In this document: positions 53,901 through 64,000 of the stretch, piece by piece
Numbering within the stretch: position 1 is the stretch's first letter
How the letters are laid out: every line of letters begins with the position of its first letter
NCBI GenBank assembly: GCA_021018815.1
Contig: JAITYX010000012.1
Coordinates: forward strand, 3,211,001 to 3,275,000
Direction of reading: 5' to 3'
DNA: 64,000 bases
Source: Talinum fruticosum
Lineage: Eukaryota; Streptophyta; Magnoliopsida; Caryophyllales; Talinaceae
Program-made: the position numbers and the translations under genes
The notes under the pieces: model-generated
The model's database searches: none
Told to the model about the DNA's origin: nothing
The model's input: only the letters and a program-made list of their open reading frames with translations

Positions 53901-56447
53901 TGTAACACCCCAAAACACCCCCTAGGAGCATTACATCGCCGAGTTCCTTAAAGGAACTCCCAAGGCTCTTTTGGTGTTGGTTTGGCTGTCTAAACTCAAC
54001 TCAAAGACAATAAAGATGACTTTCTAAAAGGATCCGAAATTTCCGAAAATTTCGGCAAAGTTCTGTTTGTAATATGGACTAACCCATAGGCGTGAAGCCT
54101 AAAACCCTGCATAAGAAGCATAATGAAACTCGACGAGCCACACGCTTGGAGTATACAACTCAACGGCCACACGCCGGAGTTCAACCAATCATGCTTGTAA
54201 AAATTAAAACAATCTAACTGGGTTACTATACATTTGGTACAACTATATGCACTCGAATTACAAGTACAATCATTTAGAAACAAAAAATGCATGACAGCCA
54301 CTTGAGTCACTTCAACCGTCAACAATCGGCAGGAGTCCGAAGTGTGCTAAGTGTAGATTATGCTTCGAAAGTGTACCTGTAACACTCGGGAGGGAACGGG
54401 GCAATTTGTGGGGGTGAGCAATAATCCACGGGCTCACCTGGGTCTTATACCCTTAAAATGGAAAATTCTTTACACATAATACTCATAATAATGAAATATG
54501 CGAAAGCATAAAAATATAATACAAATCTATATACTTTCAATGAACTCACTTGCAACGTAAAGATCATGACTCTTTAATCATTTAAAAGCACGATTTCATA
54601 TTCATGAACAATTCTTTTTGAGATCGAATCAACTTTCAATAAAGTGGGGCAACCCCTACACTTTCTTTCAAAGGCTTTCAATCGAATTCGAATCATTTCA
54701 ACTAAGTCACTTTTCATGAATCACTTTCAAGGAATCTCTTTCGGTTAATCACTTCCCAGTGTTGGGGACTCGAACTAGCACTTCGCAATTTCTCATCATT
54801 TCTCCGATTTCTCTAGTTTCTCCGGGCGCGACCCCAAATAAAAGGCTCCCGGGACCTATCTAGGAAGATTCCAATCGGGCGTCCTGCTACACTCAATCAT
54901 ATAACTCTTAATCGCTTTTCACCGCTCCGCTTCCGCTAGCTCCGCTTATCTTTGAATTTAGTTTAACCTCAAGGATTTAATTATCTTTTGAACTCAATTA
55001 TCCTAATACTCACCCACTTCTTACTCCCATGTCTCAATTGTGCACCACTCAATACAATCTCATATTCCTCTTTGCACTTCCCTCGTTATTTTCCGATATT
55101 AGTACTCGTTTCTTAACGTCGCAAATTCAGTAAATCTCTAAGACTCAATCTGAATATCAATTCATAACTTATGCCCAAACCATACGTACTTATCCCCAAC
55201 CGACCCGACTCCGACACTACTCATTTTACCCAAGCAACTCACCTCCATCCGAATTTCCCGATTTCATCTTCGAGTCCTTAACAACTCACATTCCCTTCAC
55301 AACTCCTAATTCAACTTCCAGCGAACTACTAACTCATTCAATAGTATACATATTCAATATTTCACAATCACATTCAACAATCACAATAAAATCATTTAGA
55401 TTTCGAATATACTCGATAGTTTAGAGTATAAGACTACCCACCTGAAATTCTCGGGTGTTAGGGATGGTTTTCGGGCTCCTTTACTCCTGCGCTTTCTGGT
55501 CCCGATCCCTCTTTTCGTCGGTCCTCGCTCGGTTCCTCTCGATCTCTCGTTTCCCTGTTCGGCTTGGCGTTTTGGCCTCCGCTAGCCGTCGGTCGGGCCC
55601 TCACGCGTCGGCCGCCGATCCTTCCTCGTTGCCGCCGCTACTTTCCCGGGTTCCAGCCTCCGGACCCTCTCGCGCTCGTCCCGCTTTGGTTCCTTCCTTC
55701 GCCCCTACTCCGTCTCGGTCTCTCGCTGTCTTTTCCCTTCGCTCGCGCTTACTCGCGTCGCCGGCGCCGCCTTCGGTCCTACGGTGGTCACCGGTCCTCC
55801 CCTCGGTTTCCTTCGACCCTCGTACCGCTCGCCTTCTCTCTCTCGCCCGTTTTGCGGCGGTGTCCCTCTCCTCTGCTCCTCCGTTTCCCTTGCGTGCGCC
55901 GGCTGCCTTCCCTCCGTTCGCCGCCGGCTTGCCGGCCTCCGACCTCGGCTCCGGGTCTCGCGCACCCTCTCTCTCTCTTTCCCGATCCTCCCTCTCGCGT
56001 TTCCCTTTTTCTTTTCCTCTCGCTCGAGCCTCCGAGGCCCCCTCTTTAATCGTCTCTCTCTCTCTCCACCGCTTAATTGGCGGTTTACGTTCCTAATTGG
56101 GCCCCCAAATAGGCTTAATTATCTCTTTATAATTCAGTGAAAATAATCACCGCCCATATACAACAAGTCCATATCTCCTCCCTTCCGTCCTCTTAAGTCA
56201 GTTGCGTCCTAACTTATTTTAATATGCCGGCCACGACAATTCTTAATCACCCAACAGCTTAAGCTCGGATGAAAAAGGAAGGCAATTTCCATGATTTAAT
56301 TACTTCAACACCAGCCTCCAAAGAAATTCTAACGTAATATGTCTTGCAGTAAATAAAATCGAGTCACTCAACCCCCTAGATGCGTGAAATGTTACTCAAT
56401 AATTCTATGCTTTCAGTTGCTTTTCTTTAAAATTCCCGAGTATTACA
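53901..56447 (-). mobile_element. G1 5' LTR (family G), 2.5 kb
   Basis: Plus-strand ends TGTAACACCCC (53901) and GAGTATTACA (56447), so the LTR reads TGTAATACTC...GGGGTGTTACA with inverted TGTAA/TTACA ends. PBS lies just inside at 53885-53896. The section 55450-56090 is GC-rich with many CG steps. It is inserted in gag of G2; the target flank after it is TAATG. Confidence 0.82.
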
Positions 56448-57300
56448 TAATGCCCCCTTCATTCCGATATGGTCTCTTTGCATTTCTTAGAACATTCTTA
56501 ATGGGTTCGGGACAATCAGCAGCTTTGTGCTCGGGGTTTTCACAATTAAAACATTTTCCAATTGCCCAATAGCATTCGGTTCCACCATGCACCTTTTTAC
56601 ATTGAACACAATGCCTCTTATTGGTTTTGATATCTCCATGTTGTTGTTCTTCAACGACGTTTTTTGCTTCCCAAGATTGAAATTTCCTCCACCAAATTTC
56701 TTTGAGTGAGTTGCACTCTTAGCCTTACTTTCTTTTAAGATCTTTTCAACTTGAATCGCTCTCCGATATATTGCTTAATAAGTACTAAATGTCCGAGATG
56801 CTAATATCGTACGTATGTCAATATTTAGACCACCTTCAAATCGGTCCACTTTCCTCTCGCTGTATATCTACTAGGTGCCTTCCAAATTGGCTAAGTTCTA
56901 TAAATTTAGCACCGTACTCCATCACTATCATCTTGCCCTCGCTCTAAGTTTGAAAACTCTAACTCCTTAGCCCTTTGTATATCTCTAGAAGAATATTGGT
57001 CATTCATTTTCTCTTTGAACTTTTCCCAAGTTAATGGGTTTTCTTGCTCCTCTTCAAAGGTTGCCTTAACGAGTCCCACCAACGATCGGCTTCTCCAACA
57101 AATAGGTGTGTAGCCAACCCTACCTTATATTCTTCAGGACACATCAAAGTCTTGAATATCTTATCAATTTATCTCATTTATTCATCTAAACCAAAAGAAT
57201 TTGCAGTTCCCCTATAAACTTTAAAGGTTGTAACTTAAGAAACTTATTCAGGAGATTAATACCTAGTATAGGGTCAACACCATTTCCTCCCTCTTTAACG
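56448..57300 (-). pseudogene. gag: G2 gag (Ty3/gypsy)
   Basis: Minus strand: capsid-like TWEKFKEKMNDQYSSRDIQR and AKELEFSNLE near 56930-57030, the MEYGAKFIELSQFG region after a shift near 56890, then zinc knuckle CFNCENPEHKAADC (CX2CX4HX4C) at 56512-56553, preceded by CVQCKKVHGGTECYWAIGK. A different lineage from B/C/E gag. Cut at 56447 by G1. The region 57300-57480 is the AT-rich leader up to the PBS. Confidence 0.82.
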
Positions 57301-57479
57301 ACCATCTAAATTAAGAGTAAATATAGGTTCATTAGTATTATAGGGGTTTTGGTGAAATAAACCACAACAAAACTCACGTCTAGTCACAAAAACATATACC
57401 AACACAACAACAAACATATATGCACATAATACACGTTAAAACACATACATACATAATTCCTAAAGGTCGCAGGACTATT

Positions 57480-57491
57480 GCTCCGATACCA
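57480..57491 (-). other. G2 primer-binding site (tRNA-iMet)
   Basis: Minus-strand TGGTATCGGAGC, four bases from the start of the LTR remnant at 57496. Confidence 0.82.
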
Positions 57492-57495
57492 CTTC

Positions 57496-58245
57496 TATAA
57501 CGGCCCAGCTGGAGTAGTCAAGAGCGTCACCGCCGTTGACATCCCACTCCGACACCCACCAGGCTGTCTTAACTTCTTAACCTTATTTAAACTCTCAAGA
57601 GAATTGCAGCGAAGCTTTTCTAAAATTCTAACACATAATTAGACGGGTACTTCTAAACATGCGACTTAAATTCGTATTTAATCATATCCATAACAATCTT
57701 TCAAATTATATACAAAATACATCCTACCTTTTATTTATTAGCACAGTCTAAAGTAAAAACATAGGCTGCCTTCTTATCTTTGGTCACCAAATTATCGCTA
57801 ACCGTTAATCTTGTTAGAGGCATCCTTTATCCCGTTAATTTACGAAACCCGATAAAATGGTGAGGTCATGAGCTCCCTGAGCCTAATGAATAACGCTTAT
57901 ATTTCCTGATGTTACACTTTGCACATTATCCGGTTTACGCACAAGCACATAAGAAATAATACGAATAACTTAAATCATAACATGCAATATGTGGAAGGCG
58001 GTATACATACATAGTTACACTTTGCAAGTAGAATTATACGTTCATATTTACCATGCGCTTAATATTTCAACAAATACGGACTTATGTTATAAAATAGACG
58101 ATTAGTCCAACTCAGCCATACTTGTCCCATACCAAGTACGATTCGGAGACTCTTGTTTTCACTAAAGTCCGTAAACAAACATCACTCGTTAGTTTATTCA
58201 CTAAACTAACTATAATTGTCTCATACCAACCATGTCTTTTGGTCA
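57496..58245 (-). mobile_element. G2 5' LTR, truncated
   Basis: Plus-strand start TATAACGGCCCAG (decayed TGTAACG...). About 750 bp of AT-rich sequence with CATGAGCTCCCTGAGCCTAATG near 57865. The distal part is lost where CACTA-related sequence starts near 58246-58250; that boundary is approximate. Confidence 0.6.
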
Positions 58246-58259
58246 TACCATGAGGGAAG

Positions 58260-58885
58260 ATATCAAGGATGTAGTCGAGTCGTGAGTTCATACTTTAATC
58301 ATTTTATGTTGTTTTCTTAATTAGTATTCGTTCAATTGTATGTCTAATTTGAATTTTATTTTTTCGATTGAAAAACAATGCTCTATCACGTTATTATTTT
58401 GGCGAAGGCTTGAAAGAGCAACAAGCGAAATCAAAGCCACTAATTATCCCCATCAAGGTGAGGTTCTCTTGGTTAGAGTCTACTTTAATGGTTTTTCATT
58501 TCATATTACTTCCTAGCTACATAAAGTACTAATTAATTCTCTATGTGTTGGGAATCTATTTTATTATTGTAGTGCCATAAACAATCGGGGAACATGGAGT
58601 GCGGCTTCTACATTCTCCAAGTACAAGAAAGAGTTTGTGACCGAACTCGATTTAAATTCTAGTTCCAAAGAGATATACTTGCACTTGCACTTGTAATTGA
58701 TTATATTCTCTATTCAGCTTGATATTAACACCGACACTTGATCTAATTAATATGTCTTTTACAACATTGGTTACAATATTTTCCGGGTAAGAACCGACCC
58801 ACTCCCTATACGGATGAAGTGCTCAACAAGTTAAAACAAGGTTGGGTAGAGTTTGTATATAATTGCATAAAGACATAGGTATATA
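58260..58885 (+). pseudogene. Ulp1-like cysteine protease, C-terminal exons
   Basis: An exon starting after TTATTGTAG (3' splice-like, about 58573) reads CHKQSGNMECGFYILQ: Gln and the nucleophile Cys in the QxxxxxCG pattern of Ulp1/SENP peptidases. A final exon near 58790-58880 reads YTDEVLNKLKQGWVEFVYNC and ends in a stop. An upstream exon near 58390-58460 ends CATCAAG before GTGAGG, a possible 5' splice site. Plant CACTA and Mutator-like elements often carry such domains. Most of the catalytic His/Asp region is absent. Confidence 0.62.
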
Positions 58886-59159
58886 TTTACAGTTATTCTT
58901 CATTATTTGATTGGTGAAATTTGTGATTTTAATAGTCACAGTTATAGGTATATATATACATAGGTATATATATAGGTATATATATTTTTACACTCGCCTT
59001 GTACCATATACAAAATGTGATGAATGTGTTATTTTATATATACTCTAGTGAAGAGTGTATTGGATTGTGGTTTTTATTTCTTAATTTGTAAGGTTGTATA
59101 TGATTTGTACTCGTATAGAGGGCAAGCAAACACGAGAAAAATTATTTTAAAAAATCAGG

Positions 59160-59530
59160 CTTATTACTATGGTTCTTAAGGAAGAACCATAGTAAAAGGT
59201 CCGATTGAAGACCTATGACTACTTGTTCTTCATTTGAACCATAGTCATATGCTTCTCTATGACGATGGTTCATCATCTCGGACCATTGTCATAGGTGATC
59301 TTTCAATATTTTTTGAACTACGGAAGAAGGCCTAGGTCGACAGTTCACATGAAGAACCGTCGTCATAGAGAAGCCTATGACTACGGTTCTTCATCCGAAC
59401 CGTCCTCATAGGTGCTCTTTTACTACGGTTTTGAACCATGGTTAAAAGGTGATACATACAACGACCGCCACATACATGACGCCGATTAAGTGTAGTTAAA
59501 GGTCATTTTTAACCGTAGATAGAAGTGGTT
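59160..59530. repeat. CACTA subterminal hairpin repeats
   Basis: Five or so units, each an imperfect palindrome built on CTATGACTACGGTTCTTCAT. The first is near perfect: TTACTATGGTTCTT, four bases, AAGAACCATAGTAA (from about 59162). Such arrays are where CACTA transposase-type proteins bind. Confidence 0.75.
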
Positions 59531-59542
59531 CCTATAGTAGTG

Positions 59543-60003
59543 CATGCAAAACAATCGTTCCTCTTACCCCTCGGGTGGTGCCAGCTGTTCCAACCCATAA
59601 ACTGCAATTCTCCCAAGCATAAACACCCATTAAGCTCCACACAATCCCAACAATCTATCGCTCGGAGACTAATAACTCAACTTCCTTGTCACTACGCACC
59701 CATCTAGTACATCAACCTCGCTTCATCATTAGTAAGAGAAACCAACCGAGGTTTTGCACATCCCGATCATTTCGACTTCAACTCCTTGAGCTAGCTTGTT
59801 TATCGGAATCCCGCTAGCCAAATTCTTCTCAAGCCCACCATCATCCGAAGCAAACTCCCACTCGGATCAATCATGTTCACGCACAAACTCGCCATGCAAC
59901 ACTCGGATCACCAAGTACTAGTCAACAAAATATAACGAAGAGAATGTGTATACCTTTGGACTTTACCTTTTGATGCCCTTGCCGACTTTCTCATCATAAG
60001 TGC
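59543..60003. other. Unassigned stretch between CACTA ends
   Basis: About 460 bp, C-rich on the plus strand. A 60-codon frame at 59525-59707 is not convincing. No domain or repeat recognised; possibly LTR or leader sequence of an uncharacterised element. Confidence 0.4.
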
Positions 60004-60260
60004 CACTGCAAGAAAGAAGTCAATTTTTGCCCCGCCAAAATCCATCACAAAACATCATATTTCGATCACAAATGGGATTTGTGACCGATTTCTACTGGTC
60101 CGAAACCCCTTATCGAAATAGAATTTGGGACCAATGCAATCACAAATTCTGACCGCAAGTGTGACCGAAATGTCGAGTCACCAATGGTGACCGACTTTTG
60201 TGACCACTTCATATTTTACACTTATTTTGTCACCGTTTTTACGGTATGAAACTAAGACCA
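60004..60260 (+). mobile_element. Second CACTA transposon, left end
   Basis: Begins CACTGCAAGAAAGAAGTC, a CACTA terminal repeat type, preceded by TGC. Then several copies of a GTGACCGA word (for example 60080-60250) in both forms, GTGACCGACTTTTGTGACC and TTTGTGACCGATTT, as subterminal repeats. I could not find a matching right end in the window. Confidence 0.6.
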
Positions 60261-62190
60261 CTTCATGACCATTCATAACAACCAAACTAGATTTAAAGAT
60301 ACAAATATCTTGATCCAAAACATTTATATATACATGGGAACAAAGTCTTTGAACATATTAAGCGAGCAGCTCTCTGGACCAACCTCATTGCCATTTGTTT
60401 CCATCGTGAACTGCACAATATTTATCAATCACATAAGTTAGAGGACTAAATTAATTAATAACAACCAGCAAAATTCTAGTTTAAATATACATCCAATTGT
60501 AAACATCATCCAGCGTTCCAATCACATATGACATAACTACAAAAATAGCTAACTTCTTCAGCAATACCCGAGCTCTACTGAATTTCTTCTGGTATAATTA
60601 TGTTACAAGTAAACTAGTCAATTGTCACTTTTTTGGGGGTGGGGGAATTATAAACTCTTTTCTTTGATATAATAATAGAAAATACTTGCCGTTCTAATAT
60701 GTAGCTTTTTCAGAGGCATAATTATTTTGAAGAATTAAACACAAACATTTCCCCTTCACGAATTCGCCACTCATAGTTCATAAACTCCGGCCGAAATTGC
60801 ATCCAACCTAGGGTGATTCTCATTTGAATACATCGGTAGTTTTTCCTAGTCATAGTAGTAAGGTGAGATCCCAGGTGGATTTTCTCATTCTAAACATAGG
60901 AGGTTTGTGTTGAAGATGAGTGCCGTACATGTGCACTTTTTGCTATTCTTAAATAATTTCTCAGGTGTGATCACATATAGCAAGTTCCTTGACACATCAA
61001 TCCCTCTATCAATGCCTTATGCATAAAGGAAGAAAAATATATAACTTTCTAACACTACTAAATACCACACAGAAGAGAGAGACCCTGGCAATAACTATTG
61101 ACGTTAGGTGAAGACATGTAACAAACAAGGATAAACATTTCCCAGTCGTAGTACATTGAAGGCATGAAGATATTAATATGGATGGTCAAAGCACATTAGA
61201 ATTTAAGGTAGTGAGTGAACTAGTACTAGTGAGTTGTGATGTTTCCTCCTAACAGGCTCTTACCACTATGAACCAATATACATTAGCCATGTTAAAAGTA
61301 CCACTGAAATAATGCCTAAAAACTCTGCACAATCAGAGAAGTACCAATGTGGAATAAATTTTGAACTTGGAAGGAAGACAAATATATACAAATAATGGTT
61401 AATCGCGAAAATTGACACTCAGAATCCAAGGCAGCATCTATGAGATAAACGATTGCATGAAAAGGGTAGCGCTTTGTGCAGTACACAATTTCAGTAGTAT
61501 AAAGGAAAGTCATCGGTAGAAGGTAGCAACTAACCAAAGGTAGCAACTAACATTTCAGCAAGGTCAATGTACATCACATGTATTCAATTGACACATTATT
61601 AAAAATTGTCTATCTAAGCCTTCATTTCCCTATAAATAAGTTGAATTTCTTACATTTCCAAGCATTAAGTTTCAAGGGCTAAAGGAGGGTAGATTAAAAT
61701 TAACCCCTTGATCAACAACTTACAAACCTAGATAGCGAAAACATCATTTTAATTAAATGATGAAATTGTAAAACATATGCAGGCTAGGCTCTCAGTGAAG
61801 AGATGGTCCGGTTTACGTAACACAATGTCGTATTCAGATAAACAACAGTTATGTGTACAATTTACAATCATTGGCCAAAGAGGGGCTCTTTTTGGCATGC
61901 TCATATTTCGTGGCTAAGAGCTACTGCATACATGAGTTCAGAAACAAAGGGCAAAAAAAGAAAAAGGTTATAACTCCTAGGCCAATCACGACACATGTTG
62001 GATTTTACACATGAATCATCATATAATCACCAGGTTGTGTTAGCTCTGCAGCACAGAAAAAAAAAAGGCCCCACTATGGTGACTTAACTACTTACTGGAA
62101 GCCGCAATCTCAGATGTTCACATGCCAAAGAGGTTAAATTATAATGCAACGACAGTTAAATATGCAATTATTCAACGTATGAACACAAAT
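60261..62190. other. AT-rich non-coding sequence
   Basis: About 1.9 kb with only short random frames. It may be the interior of the CACTA element that starts at 60004, but I see no transposase or other domain. Confidence 0.4.
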
Positions 62191-62830
62191 CATATGCAAA
62201 TTAATCCAACAAAATCAGGCATGAAGATAGAAATATGAGGGAGGGAAAAATTGCAAAAATCCAAAAAAAGGCATGAGGTATTGCTTGTTTGTAAATAGTA
62301 GCTAGCCCTAGAAATGACAGAAATCCAAAAATCAGGCATGAGGTCTTAAAATCTCGAACAATTTGAGAACGAAGAGGAAGGGGGAGGGTGGAGACTTCCG
62401 AAATTGAACTCAAAAGTTTCAGATCGAAGAGGAAGGGGAGCGAGAGACTTGTAATTTTAGATTGAGAGTAAGGGGCAGGGGAAACTTACTGTCAAAAACC
62501 CCGTCACTCGGTGTTGTCATCAGCCCTTAGAGTGAGTTTAGAGACAAAGAGTCGTGGTGACAAACCTAGAAAACCTCAAAAATGGGATTCAGATCGAGAG
62601 GGAAGAGGGACGGAGGGAGGGCCCAAAAATTACCTTGAACGACGATGCTCGTCATCGGCTGCAACTCAGAATGGGTTTAGCAAGATAGAGTCGGGGTGGC
62701 GATCTGCAAACCCTCAAAAATAAGATTCAAATGAGATGGCGGGAGGGAGGGAGGAGGAAGAGAGAGACTCGCCCCGGAGTCCCCCGCCACTAGAGTCATC
62801 GACTATAGACACCTAAAAAGTGTCATCCCT
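62191..62830. repeat. Diverged direct repeats, purine-rich
   Basis: Two related units of about 140 bp (start about 62491 and 62632) share GAGT(C/T)G.GGTG, AACCCTCAAAAAT and GATTCA..T..GA, each ending in a GGGAGGGAGG run. Smaller repeats precede them: AAAATCAGGCATGAGG (62320-62345 and variants) and GAAGAGGAAGGGG (62370, 62426). Read on the minus strand it resembles a CT-rich 5' leader with splice-donor-like steps. Confidence 0.5.
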
Positions 62831-64000
62831 TTCCTATTTTATTTATTTGTTAGCCCGGTGATAAAATCCCAGTCATGTTTGCGGATTCGGATCATGGTCG
62901 GAGTCCGATTAGCGTGACGAAAGCCGGTGAATCGCGAAAAACCCCTTAGCACCACAAAAATTAGCCATCTTTGCTTTGGGCCGACCCACAAACCCATTTT
63001 CTTTCGGATAGACCAAGCCCGGGTCGGGCTCCCAATCAAGAAACACAAACCCGCACAAAAAATAAAACCTACCAAAAATAGAAACTTGTCAAAAATAGAA
63101 AGTTTTCAAAAATAGAAAGTTTCCAAAATGGAAGTTACTTGACCGATGTTGGTCACATCCATTCTACGCAAAAATGCATCATTTCACTCTTTCACTCAGT
63201 TACCAAGCAAGGCACGTAACACAAGACCGTCGTGTTTTTAGTCTCAATTTGCCAAAACCCCGTGTTTTGTTTCTAGAGGTCATTTAAAGCACGGAACCCC
63301 GGGAACTTCCACACGATGTCATTGCTTGACGGACGCTACCTTCTTGACGCCCTTCATGGGATTTTCGATTCAAGAGGATGTTATCCTGTTTTTCCCTCAC
63401 TTTGGTAGAGTTCATTAACCTACCTACATGTTGCTGAAATTAGGCTAAGAGCTATTGAATGTTATATCGGTATTATAATCTCTTGGCTTATTTTCAGCTA
63501 ATTATTACTCCATAAAGCTTGTCACCATTCTCCTACGCTACTCTACTTCCACAAATTCCACAAAAAGCCTTTTTCGGTTTTGTTCATCCCCGTCATGCTT
63601 CCGGATCCGTTCGCCATGCAAGATCGGAAGGTGGGACAACCTCAGGCGCACATTTCATGCTCAATCCCGATTACGCTTTATTTAATTTATGTTTTTTATT
63701 GCTTTCCGTATTATGGACGAAGATGTAATCATTTTTAATTCTCCCCGCCTGCTGTAATTTTTTATTTCCTTTCTCGCTTTCTTTTCGCTTTCCTTTATTT
63801 GCGTTCTTTTACTACTTTCATATCTCGCTATTTATCGCTTTCTTCGGATGTTGTGTGCTTGCCTGTTTTAACACATTTCTTTAACTCATATCTCAAATTA
63901 GTAAAGGTTGTTCTGTTGAAGGGCGGAACGAAAGGGCTTATCTCGCACATTTCGTACCTTCGCCCGGGATCTAGATTCTCGGTTCTAGACCGATGGAGTC
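62831..64000. other. Unassigned sequence at right edge
   Basis: No coding frame longer than about 70 codons and no domain recognised. Pyrimidine-rich stretches near 63750-63850 and TTTATTTAATTTATG near 63677 could belong to an LTR or intergenic DNA. A short tandem repeat is listed separately. Confidence 0.4.
63072..63133 (+). repeat. 17-bp short tandem repeat
   Basis: Three to four copies of CAAAAATAGAAAGTTT with small variations (ACTTG, GTTTT, GTTTCC). Confidence 0.8.

Larger units (their letters stand above)
58250..59542 (+). mobile_element. CACTA transposon remnant, right end
   Basis: Ends CCTATAGTAGTG at 59542, the complement of CACTACTATAGG, a CACTA terminal inverted repeat. Internal to it are hairpin-forming subterminal repeats (59160-59530) and the last exons of a Ulp1-like protease gene. 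The left part is missing. The 3-bp flank CAT follows; the partner flank is not available. Confidence 0.72.

Noticed and set aside
62511..62723. 70-codon plus-strand frame in the purine-rich repeats
   Set aside because: Its residues come from the repeat units and charged low-complexity sequence; there is no homologous frame in the second unit.

Overview
This is plant nuclear DNA made almost entirely of nested transposable elements. Evidence: Ty3/gypsy and Ty1/copia pol genes on both strands, LTRs of about 0.9-2.5 kb, primer-binding sites complementary to the plant initiator tRNA-Met (TGGTATCAGAGC and variants), a hAT-type MITE, and CACTA DNA-transposon ends. It looks like a gene-poor, repeat-rich region of an angiosperm; the species cannot be told from the sequence. 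I found no intact host gene, tRNA or rRNA. Almost every coding stretch is a retrotransposon pseudogene with stops and frameshifts. Family names A-G below are my own local labels.

Layout. (1) 1-11,110: forward family E element (E1) whose pol is split by a family C element end (C0, with a truncated A LTR beside it) and by solo LTR D1 (itself carrying a solo A LTR). E1's 3' LTR holds a MITE, followed by a truncated C LTR. (2) 11,111-24,338: minus-strand family C element (C1) with three insertions: a structurally complete family B element (B1, 12,615-18,916, TSD GTCTC), a solo A LTR in gag (TSD GGTGG) and a solo A LTR in its 5' LTR (TSD GAACC). (3) 24,339-38,758: gag-deleted forward B element (B2) broken by complete element A2 (27,566-35,352, TSD CTATC; itself holding solo LTR D2 and a solo A LTR) and by A3. 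(4) 38,759-43,620: element E2 with a solo E LTR (TSD ACCCA) and a truncated D LTR. (5) 43,620-50,830: minus-strand copia, gypsy C (C2) and copia fragments. (6) 50,850-58,245: minus-strand family G elements, one a LARD-like element with 2.5-kb LTRs and no recognisable pol. (7) 58,250-64,000: CACTA remnant with a Ulp1-like protease fragment, a second CACTA end, and sequence I cannot assign.

How they fit together. Families A-E all have LTRs that begin TGATGG and end CATCA, and use the same tRNA primer class. B, C and E still show gag-PR-RT-RNaseH-IN. A elements lack gag and carry a rearranged mosaic of short RT and IN pieces; D is seen only as LTRs. The simplest reading is that A (and perhaps D) were non-autonomous and moved by enzymes from B/C/E-type relatives. 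All five LTR families share a chain of short stem-loops whose stems differ between families but stay paired, while the loops (TGGC; TGGTG...GTAT) are conserved. This is the most intriguing signal in the window.
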